A stretch of DNA of 64,000 nucleotides from Deinandra increscens subsp. villosa (GCA_039602395.1 JBCNJP010000003.1:22985896-23049895); one strand, 5' to 3'; positions 39,399 to 50,109 are shown, counted from the first letter of the stretch. The notes: generated by a model not told the origin, from the letters alone. Numbers and translations are program-made.

Positions 39399-40772
39399 TG
39401 TTGGCTCTTTCTATGGTCTAAATTCATCATTTTTCTTAAGTTTGAGACGTTAAATCTTCAGTTAGGTGTGATTGAAAGTGTTTCTGATTGATTTTTAATC
39501 AATCGAGTCTTTCTGAGTCATGTTTTTACCTAACAGAAGCATCTGGACGTCGAAATTCGATCAAATTCTAAATCTGGTGCGATTTTGAAAATTTCCAGTC
39601 GAGTTCGTTTTAGGTTCGGCCGAAGAACAGATCTGAAAAATAACCGCTCCGAACTTCAGGTTCGGTCAGCGTTCGGATATGTTCAGACGTCCGAAAGTCA
39701 GGTTCGGATGAGGTTCAGAATGATGAGGTTCGGATGAGGTCCGAAGCCAGAGGCTTTGCCCCTTGGACCCCGCCAGGGGGTGCCTCCCCTTGGACCCCAC
39801 TTCTCAGGGGCGCTGCCCCCGAACCCCCGTTAGGTGGGAATTTCAAAGAAGCGGATCAGTTATCGGGTATACCCTTGATTCAGTAGCTGAGGGGTGTTAT
39901 GTTTGAAGAAAATACAGATCACGGTATTTGTTACGAGTTAGTGATCGAATTTCAAGAAATGAGTTTGTGGGTAGTCATTGTTCTTAATGATGGACAGAGA
40001 TTCATGAACGGGTGTTTCTGATGATGGACAGAGATTCGGAGACATGGACATAATTACTTTGAGGCAATCGTTTGAATTCTGAGAAATTAAGTCTTTATGA
40101 TTGCGTTTATCAGAGTTTATTTGTCTACACAAACTGAAGTCTATTGAAGATTTGAATATGTCACTTATTTAGGGGGAAACTGGGGACCCTAAAACTTTCA
40201 AGTTTTATAATTGAAAAAGTGAATATTCAAAGCAATCAATTCAGGGATGATGGTGATTTTTGATCTTCATGGAAAGGTGGTGTATTCTGATGTTCGTGCG
40301 AACCGATATGTCAAAGTTTTCAGTTATGGTTTGGAACTCTCTAATCAAATGCCCGATACAGTGTTAAGTCATGAAGTTGACGTTATAGCCTTTAATTGTT
40401 GATATATTGGGATGGATTTCATTCTGAGGGGAATTTCTATGATTGAAGATGCTGATTATGTCTGTTTTCATAAAGATCAGAATGTATTACAATTCGGTGA
40501 AGATTGAAGATATCTGTCAAATGCAGTGCTGTTTGTGGATTTTGTTTTTTATTCATGACGATTAAATGAAGTTATCCTGCATCTTGATGTCATATCCGGT
40601 GGTTTGAAGTATCCGTCTATGTGATTGGAATGTTCTTGTCATGGAATTGCTTGAAGAAAGGGGGAACTTTATTGATTGTCATGATTGTACAAGATTGCAA
40701 GCTGTTTCCTGCATACCTGAAGCTTTAGTCAAGGGGAGTTTGCCAAAGATAGAGGCGTCTGCAGCAACTTTG
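39399..40772 (+). other. Non-coding interior of the coding-less element
   Basis: Near 39592-39760 are about eight GTTCGG-type words like those in its LTR, followed by a GC-rich part 'ggaccccgccagggggtgcc'. Purine tracts 'agggggaaactggg' (40171) and 'caaggggagtttg' (40732). No Gag or Pol motif found. Confidence 0.6.
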
Positions 40773-40916
40773 TATACCCAGCTGGCCGAGCTTCGGCCGA
40801 ACCTCAGGTTCGGCCAGTCCGAACTTCAGGTTCGGACCTAGTTCGGCCAGACCTAGATTGACATGATCTTGTACTTTGTTTAATACTTCACACGACGCAC
40901 ATATCAGGTATCAACA
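40773..40916 (-). repeat. 3' LTR (truncated) of the minus-strand gag-only element
   Basis: On its own strand it begins TGTTGATACCTGATATG at 40916 and stops at 40773 in the middle, where the outer element's interior begins. Contains GGCCGAACCTCAGGTTCGGCC as palindrome. Confidence 0.88.
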
Positions 40917-41697
40917 AACTCCCCCTCGTCGTGTGCAGTATCCCTTCAAAATCATCAACTTTGTATCTTCAATCAAGCTTCCTCTCAAGTGTAGAATCCG
41001 TTCGTTCAATGAAATGAAACTTCAAACAAACTCTTCCTCAACTTGATCGTAACTTGATCTTGAATACTTGATGACATCTTAGTGTATCTCTGGTCTTGTA
41101 TCAACATCTTCAGAAGACTTGAAGTTGTGATAACTTGCACATAGCAACCTGCTCAAACATATAAAAAAAACTTGGCGCAAAACGTCTCTTCGAGACTCCA
41201 AGATATAATTTTGAAAATGATTTGTATCACGTGACGATCAGATCGAAAATAAAGCAGAAACAAAATCTTTTTGACTTTTTGACAATTTATACTAAAACAC
41301 ACCGAAAATCTTTTTGTTCTTTTCTGAAATGAAATGAAATTGCAATACAGAATCAAACACTATTTTTGGTATGAGAAAGATCACTATAGGGGATCATATT
41401 GAACATAACACACTGAACTGCACTTCAATTTCGATTAATCGAAGCACATAAGTCATGTTGATTGCTGGTATAATTTGTCCAACTTAAACTCAGGCAGAAT
41501 CATACTCATAACATTTGGATATGTTAACGTATTGATTAAATTTGCTTTGACCAGTGTATCCCACACTATCAGATATAATCAGACATTTTCATTTTCTTCT
41601 TTTCCTTTTGTGTGATAACATTTGTGATTTTTTTTTCACAATGTATAATATTTCCATGATATTGTCAACTGTGTTCCATGCAAAAAGAAATAAGAAC
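40917..41697 (-). other. 3' non-coding region of the minus-strand gag-only element, distal part
   Basis: No coding sequence. The polypurine tract (GGGGGAG on its strand) is at 40919-40925, two bases from the LTR. Matches the order of words at 29040-29560 of the plus-strand relative ('tggtataatttgtccaactt', 'gaaaatctttttg'). Confidence 0.75.
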
Positions 41698-41936
41698 GTT
41701 AAATCGTCTACCTTAAGGTCGATCTTTCGATACGCAAATAAGGCCTCGGATTTAACAAAATAAGAAAATAAAACAAGTTGAAATTGTATAACCCAACAAC
41801 AATCAGGTCGGTACTCCCGTACACGCAGAGAAAGTCCGATGAGTTATACGAAACACCAAAGAAAATAAAGCAGAACGTCAAACGAACAACAATCAGGTCG
41901 ATCTTTCGATACGCAGAGAAAGTCCGATCGTTTGAC
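41698..41936 (-). ncRNA. Three-hairpin module, second copy
   Basis: Mirror of 28771-29009: H3 at 41698-41756, H2 at 41786-41849, H1 at 41877-41936 (plus coordinates). Differences from the first copy preserve pairing: in H1 the inner stem is ATC-GAAA-GAT instead of GTC-GAAA-GAC (both strands of the pair changed), and in H2 one A-U of the outer stem became G-U. That is the pattern expected of a selected RNA structure, though the sample is two copies. Confidence 0.75.
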
Positions 41937-42609
41937 AAAATAAAGAAAATCAAACAAGTTTAAATCTTTGCAAAATGAACACATGTATACACAGTGACTT
42001 CTCATTTTGATTTTCACACTTATTCTTCTTTTTGTGTCATGAAATATGCATCAAGATGTTATCCACATGGTCAAGCATTAGTATTTAGTGTATATCACAT
42101 CTGAATACTTTCTGATTTGCCGAGCCTACCAAGCATATCAAACAATGATCTTATGGCTCTTTCATCTACTCTATTCATGAGTCAGATACGTAAGCCAATG
42201 TACCATCATTTCCCAATGATCAAATTTCTCACAATTGCATATATTTGGCATGTATTCACCTTCCTTCATTATATATTTGGCATGTATTCACTTTCTCTTT
42301 CTCCCCATAACATGCATTTTCTCAATTACTCCCCCTCTTCTTACAATTCTCCCCCTTAAAATGAAAATTCTACTTTTGGATTTTCATTTTACACAAAAAC
42401 AAGACTCTATGTTTGGGTTTTTGAGAAAGACTTTGTAAACAAAGAAAAGTGATCAATCAACACGGATACGATGCAAGTTTAGAATTCAGAAAATTTGCAG
42501 ATTAGAAAAATTTATCATGAACATTTAAATTAAGCAGAATACTCCTCCATCAACAACTTTGCAATCGTCGATAGGTCCTCTAGAAGTACCTGCACACTGG
42601 TCAAACTAA
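41937..42609 (-). other. 3' non-coding region next to gag, with extra polypurine tracts
   Basis: GGGGGAG on the element strand at 42329-42335 and 42349-42355. The conserved 'ttggtaggctcgg' word lies inverted at about 42117-42131. No pol. Confidence 0.75.
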
Positions 42610-45600
42610 TTAGTCCAAAAATGACCCGAAGCGAATCGCTTCTGGTCGACCAGTGTCCTTGTTTTGTTTAGAAACCACCTTAAGTTTCCATTGTTGTTGT
42701 TTTGGTAATTCAGTTTTTGATGAAACACTCACAGGTGACTGGGATGATGAACCTACATTTTGAACCTTTGAAAACATTGGAACAAAACGTTTTTGTTTAT
42801 GAAAGAATGTAGGTTTAATTTCATCAAAAACTCTGCCTTGTTCATCAAAGAACTTTGATGTGGCAGGTTTATGAAAAACTGCTTTCTTGTACAATCTTTG
42901 GGGTGAATCAGCAGGTGATGGACAATTTTTTGCCATATGCCCTGGACGACGACAAATATAACAAATTCTTGTCGTTTTATCCCATTGGTGATGTACCTGC
43001 GAAGAACACACATGAATATCTCTAACATGATCAGAATGAGAATCATATACCTGATGCCTGTTATCATGTACCCATTTAGATGTAGGGCTTAGAGATTTAG
43101 AACTTTCAGAAGAAATAGTTGCTTTCACAAAGACCTCAGCAATCTTCCGAGCATCAACACAATGAAGTGGAAATTCTTTGTCAGAAAATAATTGATCCGA
43201 ACCCTTGAGTTTGTAAAAACGTTCGGGTTGAATTTTATCAGCTTGAAAAACTTCCTTCTTCACTTGTTTCATCTTTAATTTCTTCAAATCTGGAGATGAA
43301 GAGGCTTGAAACTTTTCAGCTTTGTTTTTCATCCTGTGAAAACCCAATCCTTCATGCTTTCCAGAAATTTTCTCCTTAGGTGAAGAATGTCCATTCTTAG
43401 CCAATCGAGAAAATTCAGCTTTTACTTCAGTGACATTCTTTTGATCATAAAAAATCTTTTCATCAAACTCAGGTTGAGACAGAATCTTGTCACTAGAAAT
43501 AGCTGACTTCTCATTATCAGCAGAAGATGAACCAGTTACAAACTTTGGTGCAGGAGAAACCTCAGATTTCTTTTCCTTCTTCTTCTTATTCTTCCTGTTC
43601 TTCTTCTTCGGCACAACTTTCTCATCCTCAGCAGTAGATGACGAAACCTTTGAATAATCAAATTCTTCAATTTGTTCATTCACTTCTTTGACAGCTTCTT
43701 TGATATGAGCAGGGGGTGATGCAGTCTTATCAAACATTTTCTCAAAATTCGCATCATTAGCTAAGAAGCTTGTGAAGAATTGAGAATTTGAAACATTATT
43801 AAGCAATCGATTAGCATCAAGAACCTGAACCTTCAGATCAGAAATTTTCTGTTGAGCCTCAGCATATTCTTTTTCTTTAGCAATCAATCGCTTTGCAACC
43901 TTGTGAGTTTCAAATTTTTGCAAACGCAGATTGTCAAGTCCCTCATGTAATTCCTTCTTCAATTTATCCTCGTTTCTCTTTTGAATATCTAAATTTGCAG
44001 CTTGAACTTTATTAACACGAACTAACTCACGCTTCTCATCCAACAATTTTTCCATGTCAACTTGATACGCTTCAATCTTAGCATTTGATTCTTCTACATT
44101 CCTTGTAAGCAGATCAAGTTTGACCTTTGATTTTTCAAATAAATTCTGAAAATCAGCTGTTGTATCATCCGCTTCATCCTTCCATTTCTTGACATCTTTT
44201 ACCAACTCATCCCGTTCTTCACAAATCTTGACTTTAGCATCTTCAACCTTCCTTTTATCTTGCTTAGAAATTTCTAAAACTTCATTCAGCAAGTTAATCT
44301 CCTTAAGTAAACATTCATTCTTCAAGACCAATTCCTTCTCATTTTCCTTAGAAATTCCCAACTCTGAACTAATCATTTTGAAATCAGCAGTAACTCTCTT
44401 GACTTCTTCAACCAAAAATTCTTTTTCTTTCATCAAAGCTTCAATTTTAGATTCAAACTTCTCAGTCTCAGCAGCATCATATGAACTAGAATCAGAATAA
44501 TAATCATCTTGGTAATGTGTGACAATCAATGCTGAAGTATCATATCCAAACTGTTGACCCCAATCATAAAGACCATCAGTTTGAGCCATCAAAGCGGTTG
44601 ACTTGTTACTAGTAGATGGTTGAGTAAAACCAGGCTTTGGTGATAGAGAAACACCAGACTTATTTGCATGTGCCTGATGACATTCCTTGGCAAAATGTCC
44701 AAGCTGTTGACATTTATAACACTTCAATTTAGATTTATCAAATCCTAAGTGACCATTGAAATTAGATGAACCCATGTTATGCTTTTTGAAAAATCGTTTT
44801 GATCTTTGACCAAGCATAGCATATTGCCAAGCTAAATCTAATTCAAGCAATTGATCATCATCAAGTTTGTTAAGATCATCCCTTGTAATCTTGGCATCAG
44901 CAACATCTTTGATAATCAACCCAAACGAAGATGAGATTAAAGCAGAAATGATGTTGGCATAATCATTTGTAGATTCTGCAGTAAACGCATTCTGATTTGA
45001 AAATTTTGGAATTGTAAAACTACAACCCCGTGAAGATTTGTTATCAGAATGATCAGAAATTCCAGTCAAGAAAGCTGTACTTGGTGCAGAATTGAGACTT
45101 GGTTTAGCTTTTGCATTCATGCTGGCTGTATTCTCACCATGATACAACTCAGGATGTTGCAAAGTAGCAGTTGATTTCTTGGAATTCAACATTTCCATTT
45201 CTCGAGCATGAAGTTTTCCAGTAAGCTCGTGAAATGTCATTGTAGAATACTCCTTGTCATGAGTGAGTAGCAAAACATAATTTTCCCACTTTTCAGGTAA
45301 TGCTTCTATGATCTTTTCCTTTAAATCCGCATCAGATTTTTCAATTCCAACAACCTTCAATTCACTAATCAAATGTGAAAATATTGAAACTAGAGCAGTA
45401 ATGTTTTCATTGTCATAATTTTGAAAATTATCAAATTCTTTGTTCAAGACTTTCTTGCGACTCTTTTTATAATCAGCATTTCCTTCACATCTTGCAGATA
45501 GAGCATCCCACAATTTCTTAGATTTCTTGCAAGTACTAAATTGATGAAGCAATTCAGTAGGTAAAGCCATAGTAAGATAACCATAAACTTTCTTTTCAAG

Positions 45601-45867
45601 CTCATAACTTTTTCTTTCATCACCATCGAAATCTTGAATTTCTTTAATATCTCCATCTTCCATTGGTCGTTTATACAACTTTCGAATTGGAATCCATAAA
45701 TCAATGTCATTTGTGCTAATATAAGCAAAAAATCGTTTCTTCCAATTTTGATAATCTTCAAGTTTTAACAATTTGGGAACTTTCTGACTTGTTCCAATTT
45801 CATTATCAAAATTCAGCATGGTTTGCATGGCACTTTGCATTGCAGCAAACGCGTGAAATTCCGACAT
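42610..45867 (-). CDS. Giant Sirevirus-like Gag, intact, two zinc knuckles
   Basis: An uninterrupted 1085-codon frame from ATG at 45867 (MSEFHAFAAMQSAMQ) to FGSFLD. The N-terminal copia Gag domain has VPKLLKLEDYQNWKKRF and KLWDALSARCEGN. Knuckle 1 is CYKCQQLGHFAKEC (about 382-395). A long coiled coil follows, about residues 460-700, rich in L/E/K. Then a Lys-rich stretch KKKNRKNKKKKEKK near 755 (possible nuclear signal or RNA contact), and knuckle 2 CYICRRPGHMAKNC (about 969-982). Typical copia Gags are 300-600 residues, so the length and second knuckle are unusual; large coiled-coil Gags are known in Sireviruses. It is the only protein of its element and could serve as Gag donor for relatives such as 23692-30168. 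Confidence 0.93.
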   Translation of the reverse strand: MSEFHAFAAMQSAMQTMLNFDNEIGTSQKVPKLLKLEDYQNWKKRFFAYISTNDIDLWIPIRKLYKRPMEDGDIKEIQDFDGDERKSYELEKKVYGYLTMALPTELLHQFSTCKKSKKLWDALSARCEGNADYKKSRKKVLNKEFDNFQNYDNENITALVSIFSHLISELKVVGIEKSDADLKEKIIEALPEKWENYVLLLTHDKEYSTMTFHELTGKLHAREMEMLNSKKSTATLQHPELYHGENTASMNAKAKPSLNSAPSTAFLTGISDHSDNKSSRGCSFTIPKFSNQNAFTAESTNDYANIISALISSSFGLIIKDVADAKITRDDLNKLDDDQLLELDLAWQYAMLGQRSKRFFKKHNMGSSNFNGHLGFDKSKLKCYKCQQLGHFAKECHQAHANKSGVSLSPKPGFTQPSTSNKSTALMAQTDGLYDWGQQFGYDTSALIVTHYQDDYYSDSSSYDAAETEKFESKIEALMKEKEFLVEEVKRVTADFKMISSELGISKENEKELVLKNECLLKEINLLNEVLEISKQDKRKVEDAKVKICEERDELVKDVKKWKDEADDTTADFQNLFEKSKVKLDLLTRNVEESNAKIEAYQVDMEKLLDEKRELVRVNKVQAANLDIQKRNEDKLKKELHEGLDNLRLQKFETHKVAKRLIAKEKEYAEAQQKISDLKVQVLDANRLLNNVSNSQFFTSFLANDANFEKMFDKTASPPAHIKEAVKEVNEQIEEFDYSKVSSSTAEDEKVVPKKKNRKNKKKKEKKSEVSPAPKFVTGSSSADNEKSAISSDKILSQPEFDEKIFYDQKNVTEVKAEFSRLAKNGHSSPKEKISGKHEGLGFHRMKNKAEKFQASSSPDLKKLKMKQVKKEVFQADKIQPERFYKLKGSDQLFSDKEFPLHCVDARKIAEVFVKATISSESSKSLSPTSKWVHDNRHQVYDSHSDHVRDIHVCSSQVHHQWDKTTRICYICRRPGHMAKNCPSPADSPQRLYKKAVFHKPATSKFFDEQGRVFDEIKPTFFHKQKRFVPMFSKVQNVGSSSQSPVSVSSKTELPKQQQWKLKVVSKQNKDTGRPEAIRFGSFLD

Positions 45868-45889
45868 TGTTCGAAAAAGTAAGATTCTG

Positions 45890-46165
45890 TCGTCCGAACT
45901 CTCTCCGAACTAATAACTAAGCTCCGAACTCTGTCCGAACCTAAAACCAAACTCCGAACGTTGTCTGAACTTGCTCCTAATCAAAATCAACAGACCGAAC
46001 TCTTAAAGACTCCGATCTAGCTCCGAATCTTCTCCGAATCTTGGTTTAACTCCGAACCTTGTCCGATCTAGTGACCGAACACAAAAACTCCAAACTTTGA
46101 CCGAAAGTTCACCGAACTCTCACCGAAGATAGACCGAACTTCAAGTTCGGAGCAGTTACTCCGAG
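45890..46165 (-). repeat. Leader array of CCGAACT words (minus-strand gag-only element)
   Basis: About 20 copies of (T)CCGAACT, ACCGAACT or close variants (plus strand) between gag ATG and PBS. The same word builds the LTR palindromes at 46633-46705. Confidence 0.85.
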
Positions 46166-46403
46166 CCTGAATAGAGAACTCCGAACTTCGAACACATTTT
46201 CCAAAAACGCGCGAAAATGGACTGATTTTGACAAAATTTGATACTGTGACTCAGAAAAACTGATAGAAAATGATTTAGGAACAGATTTTGACACCAAACA
46301 CTCGGTAAAATTGATGAAAAACACAAAAGCAAACTCGAGAAACTTCAAAAACGCTTCAAAAATCCGAAAATAGCAACCACGGATCAGTAGAGTGAACCAG
46401 AAA

Positions 46404-46415
46404 GCTCTGATACCA
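46404..46415 (-). promoter_or_regulatory. Initiator-Met primer-binding site of the minus-strand gag-only element
   Basis: Plus strand GCTCTGATACCA; two bases from the LTR at 46418. Confidence 0.95.
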
Positions 46416-46417
46416 CT

Positions 46418-46738
46418 TGAAAATGAGTGAGCATCGGATCGTCTACTTGATCTAGCTATTCGGACATCGAAACGTAATTAACCGATTGTTTTATTGATCA
46501 ACAAAGAACAATTACAACCAGTAAACACATAGAAAAGGACTCAGAGAATACACACTCAGAAACACACACTTAGGAAATCTCGCACGCTCAGAACTCTCTA
46601 ATTACAAAGACCAAACGTATATTTATACCCAGCTGGCCGAGCTTCGGCCGAACCTCAGGTTCGGCCAGTCCGAACTTCAGGTTCGGACCTAGTTCGGCCA
46701 GACCTAGATTGACATGATCTTGTACTTTGTTTAATACT
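46418..46738 (-). repeat. 5' LTR (truncated) of the minus-strand gag-only element
   Basis: On its own strand it ends ...CTCATTTTCA at 46418. Its first part (TGTTGATACC... as seen at 40916) is missing: at 46738 it passes directly into the outer LTR through the shared bases 'tact'. TATA-like 'gtatatttatac' at 46617-46628 (tataaatata on its strand). Confidence 0.85.
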
Positions 46739-46830
46739 CCTTCGGTTTATGTAATCATTCAACACAATATATGACAAAACTTCCGTCTCGATATTATCTA
46801 CCATAGAATCGATCCTTATATGATTTTTCA
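46738..46830 (+). repeat. 3' LTR remnant of the coding-less copia-type element
   Basis: Matches the last 93 bases of 38984-39384 with three differences; ends TTTTTCA and is followed by ACTCC. Confidence 0.88.
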
Positions 46831-46835
46831 ACTCC

Positions 46836-47051
46836 TCCATGTATCCATTGTAAAATCACGTCGGATCGAAATACACCCGTTCGATTTTGGCTCGGTTGAA
46901 AAAGTGTTTGGTTTGGCTCAGTTCGGTTTGTAAATGAACCAAGCACAAGCAAAGATCCGTTCGACTCCTGGACAACCCTAATGACAAAGTCGATATCAGT
47001 TCGTCATAAGAACCTAATAAAAGCAAAATTTTAATTATTTAAACGTACCTC
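46836..47051. other. No gene recognised
   Basis: Contains inverted-type words 'tttggctcggtt', 'ttggctcagttcgg' and 'gaaccaagcac'; possibly the end of a small DNA element. Nothing that can be named. Confidence 0.4.
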
Positions 47052-47293
47052 CTACCAACAAAAGTCCAGATAAAATCGTAACCTAAGAAAAAACTTGGTA
47101 AAAGGAACCCTAAGTTGACTAGTGATAAAGGACTTGGTATGCAAATCAATCTTCCCATTTGGGGGGTGTCTAATGGGCTCAGTCGGCAAAGGGACCTCCA
47201 ACACTAATCATTTTAAGAGACCATACTCTTACGAAAGGTCTTTAAGGTATCCTCAGTCAGAGTCGAATAGAATTCATCCATTCCTTTCGCCAT
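47052..47293 (-). pseudogene. Remnant of a gypsy antisense ORF (PF04195-like start)
   Basis: On the minus strand an ATG at 47293 gives MAKGMDEFYSTLTEDTLKTF; after a frame change another frame reads PLPTEPIRHPPNGKIDLHT and VPFTKFFLRLRFY up to TAG at 47052-47054. The pattern 'P-P-x-G-K-I-x-L-x-x-x-S' followed by 'P-F-x-x-F-x-x-x-x-x-x-Y' matches the start of the antisense ORF at 30276-32069. Its position upstream of the LTR at 47696, opposite strand, fits the Tat layout. The rest was lost at 47051. Confidence 0.55.
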
Positions 47294-47695
47294 AACAGTT
47301 CAAAAGCAAACAAATATAAGGAAGAGTCAAAGAAAAATATGACGTATCAAGAGCGAAGAAAGAGGTTTAACTAGCAGGATGGCCGAAAGGGTGCAGAGTG
47401 TTTTTAACAGTGGTAAAAACAAGTGAGGAAAATGACCTATTTATAAGGAAACCCTAAGTGAGGTTTCGGTTACCCGCGAGGCAGCAGATAACTGTCACTT
47501 TGGCCTATGGAGGCCCAACACGTGTAAAACCCACTATCAAACACTCCTGATTAACCGACAGACAGATAGCTGCTCTCAAACACGTAGCACTCGGCCAACG
47601 TAACAAGCCGAGTGGGAGAAACAACAATAGAAAGACAACTGATTCCTCTAAGTTCGATAACAGTGATCAAACCACTATACATCAGACTAGGGGGC
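47294..47695 (+). other. 3' internal region of gypsy copy 2, with polypurine tract
   Basis: Non-coding. It would hold the antisense ORF promoter ('cctatttataagg', about 47448, TATA-like in both directions). Ends 'gactagggggc', the polypurine tract before the LTR. Confidence 0.6.
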
Positions 47696-47764
47696 TGATG
47701 ACCTATGTCCGGGTCAAGTGACATCACATACACATGTGGTGTGCACTCCACCTCAGACAGACAA

Positions 47765-48055
47765 GTCGACTGACAATAGGTCGAGTGACAAGTCGGCCAA
47801 GTCAAGGTTAACCGACAAGTCACTTGATGCCATGTCGACTAACAATAGGTCGAGTGACAAGTCGACCAAGTTAAGGTCAACTAACAAGTCACTTGATGCC
47901 AAATCGACTCACAATAGGTCGAGTGACAGGTTGACCAAGTCAAGGTCGATCGGAAAGTCACTTGATACCAAGCCGACTGAAAACAGGTCAAGTGTCGGGT
48001 CAACCAAGTCCAGGTTGACCGACAAGTCACTCAATACCAAATCCACTGACAATAA
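47765..48055. repeat. Minisatellite, four units of 69 bp, in gypsy copy 2 LTR
   Basis: All four units are 69 bp, start near 'gtcgactgacaataggtcga' and end 'aagtcacttgatgcc'. Copy 1 (37681-37960) has lost 15 bases from two units. The ORF 47718-48059 is a by-product of the unit length. Confidence 0.88.
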
Positions 48056-48344
48056 GTAAAGTAAGACCAGGTCGACCGGCTTAAGGTTGACTTACTACAG
48101 ATAGGGAGGTCGACTCACAAAATGCTGACGGACCACCAACTGATATACGACTAAATATACATATTTTATACCCAAATATTCCCCATAAAATAGGCAAAAA
48201 AACTAATTAACTATTACTAAAACAATAGATAATGTTTCCTTTTTAGTTTTTAGTGTTGTCCAAGTCCAAAATCACAAAAGGAACGAAAAAACGAAGAAAA
48301 CACAAGGAAATTATGAAGTTCTGGATTTTGGCCTGAGGCACGAC

Positions 48345-48565
48345 CCGTGCCTGCCTATAGTGAAGCCCGAAGAGTTAACATTTTCCCCCTGACTCCACAC
48401 GACCCGTGCCACTGACTCCACACGGCTCGTGCTCCTGACTCTAGTCACACACGACCCGTGCCGCTGAAGCCACACGACCTGTGCCGCTGAAGCCACACGG
48501 CCTGTGTCGCTGAAGCCACGCGACCTGTGTCGCTGAAGCCACACGGCCCGTGTCTTTGGCCCATC
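48345..48565. repeat. 24-base degenerate repeat built on a palindromic word
   Basis: Six to eight units of the type 'ccacacgacctgtgtcgctg' plus 'aagc'; the core ACACGGCCCGTGT is nearly self-complementary. It lies upstream of the solo-LTR TATA box. Confidence 0.8.
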
Positions 48566-49646
48566 GAGATCGTCTGCTGATTCACTGCCAGGCACGACCC
48601 GTCCCTAGTCCCGAATTTTACCTATAAATACAATCATTCTCCTCCCTCATTTGTCAAGCTTTGGTTCAAGCTTCACCCAAGTTTTCACCTTTTATACCAT
48701 CTTTTGAGTCTCCTTTTTGTGTTGTAGCTATTCGTCAAGATTGTAAGAACTTTATCTTAAATAGAGTTTCATTTTTAATTTTTCTATGAATCTATCATTT
48801 TATTTTAAGCAAATTCTTAAAGCCATGCTTATGATCGGTTAAACTCTTACACTTACTAGGGGATTAATGAGTCTTTGGTAGGTTGGTAAAGATGTGTTTA
48901 TACTTTATACACTTACCTTAAGGTAAGTGTACTTGGATTTATGAAAACTCTTTCTATTGAAAGTGTATTTTTGAACTCTTTTGAACAAATGTACCTTGCA
49001 TATTATAGACTATTTGAGGAGTCGAAAACTCATCAGTCGGACTTGTGACACCCGAATAGGGGACGATGCATGATCCTAATAGTCACTCGCACCCCATGCA
49101 AAGTAATACGTTCGTGAGTTTTATGTCTATGTAAACAAACACGACTTTCACGCTAACTACAGCTTGAAGGTACTAGTAGGGATAAGGGTTAGTAATGTTT
49201 TATCACTTCATGGAAATTGGTGAGATACATGTTTGTGAACTTGGTTATGGTTACGACTTCCCATGTTTGCGCGAAAGCGGTGCGTAAAGGAAAAAGACCA
49301 TAATCCCTTATAAAGATCATTTTCATAATAATTTAATCTGATGCGTGGGTTGTTCCCTTGATGGTTTATGAAAACGTATTCGAGTGTAACAGTGCCGACG
49401 ACCCATCGGGCCCTACAACTATCACATTTACACTTACTTTATTTGCTACTCTCAGAACGATCCTCTCACGATCCTTAAGGGGAGACGAGAGGAACGTGAG
49501 ATAGGATTTAAGACTGAAAGGCGGTCCTCCTCATCTAAGCAGTAATAATCTTAAAGGAAGGGTATAAACAAACAAGATTATTAATTTTACCATTGATAAG
49601 TCCCCCAAGTAATATTATCTTTGATTAAATATGCTACAACCCCAGT

Positions 49647-49651
<5 letters not shown>

Positions 49652-49696
<45 letters not shown>
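49652..49696. repeat. (TA)n microsatellite
   Basis: About 45 bases of TA, followed by 'cttatacttatac'. It generates the low-complexity YIYIYI part of an open frame at 49631-50011, which is not a gene. Confidence 0.95.
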
Positions 49697-49697
<1 letters not shown>

Positions 49698-50109
49698 TTA
49701 TACTTATACTTATATTTTTACTAACTAATCTATTTCCCTCCAAAGTATATATTGTATTTTGGCCAGGTTATTCTCTAAAGGTTTTTACTAAAAAAGGCTC
49801 CTTTTCCCTTATATCCTTGGACAACCTCGTAATCTTACCTATACTATACTGCTCCACGATGGGTGCACTTACCCATGAATGTGGTGAAATAGTATCGTTA
49901 AAAGATCTTGAGTACTATAAATTTAAAAGCTTATGCATTAAAGGTGTCATTAATATGGCCATATTTTTATATACACCACCAACCTACTCTAGTCGGACCC
50001 TAACAGATTGACTGACTACACTTAAAGGGTCAACCTGTCGACCTAACCCTGGGTCGGACCCTTAACTAAATTAGTTTGAGAGGAGTAGTTACAGACCAAT
50101 ACTCACACA

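Larger units (their letters stand above)
40773..46738 (-). mobile_element. Gag-only Sirevirus-like element, minus strand, both LTRs truncated
   Basis: Element order on the minus strand: LTR (46418-46738, lacking its first part), PBS (46404-46415), leader word array, 1085-codon gag, non-coding region with the three-hairpin module, polypurine tract (40919-40925), LTR (40773-40916, lacking its last part). The 115 bases shared by both LTR copies are identical by eye, so insertion was recent, yet each LTR has lost the end facing the outer element. The breakpoints show short homologies ('tact' on the right, 'tata' on the left). No pol is present. Confidence 0.88.
38984..46830 (+). mobile_element. 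Copia-type element without coding sequence (LARD/TRIM-like), with nested element
   Basis: The 5' LTR is 38984-39384; the last 93 bases of the 3' LTR are 46738-46830; ACTCC flanks both ends (38979-38983, 46831-46835). A primer site TGGTATCAGAGA follows the 5' LTR at 39387. The interior (39399-40772) has no protein-coding signal beyond short frames. A minus-strand gag-only element (40773-46738) replaced the rest of the interior and most of the 3' LTR. The matching LTR ends plus matching duplication establish it as one original insertion. Confidence 0.82.
48141..49978 (+). mobile_element. Solo LTR (Ty3/gypsy-like)
   Basis: Starts TGATATACGACTAAATATAC, ends TATATACACCA, flanked by CCAAC (48136-48140 and 49979-49983); the target is continuous in copy 1. 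No PBS, gag or pol. TATA box 'cctataaatac' near 48620 gives plus orientation. Contains the degenerate repeat 48400-48560 and a (TA)n tract at about 49652-49696. The superfamily is inferred from length and sequence style only. Confidence 0.75.

Noticed and set aside
49631..50011. 126-codon ORF
   Set aside because: Starts in a (TA)n tract and lies at the end of a solo LTR, crossing its border; no domain.
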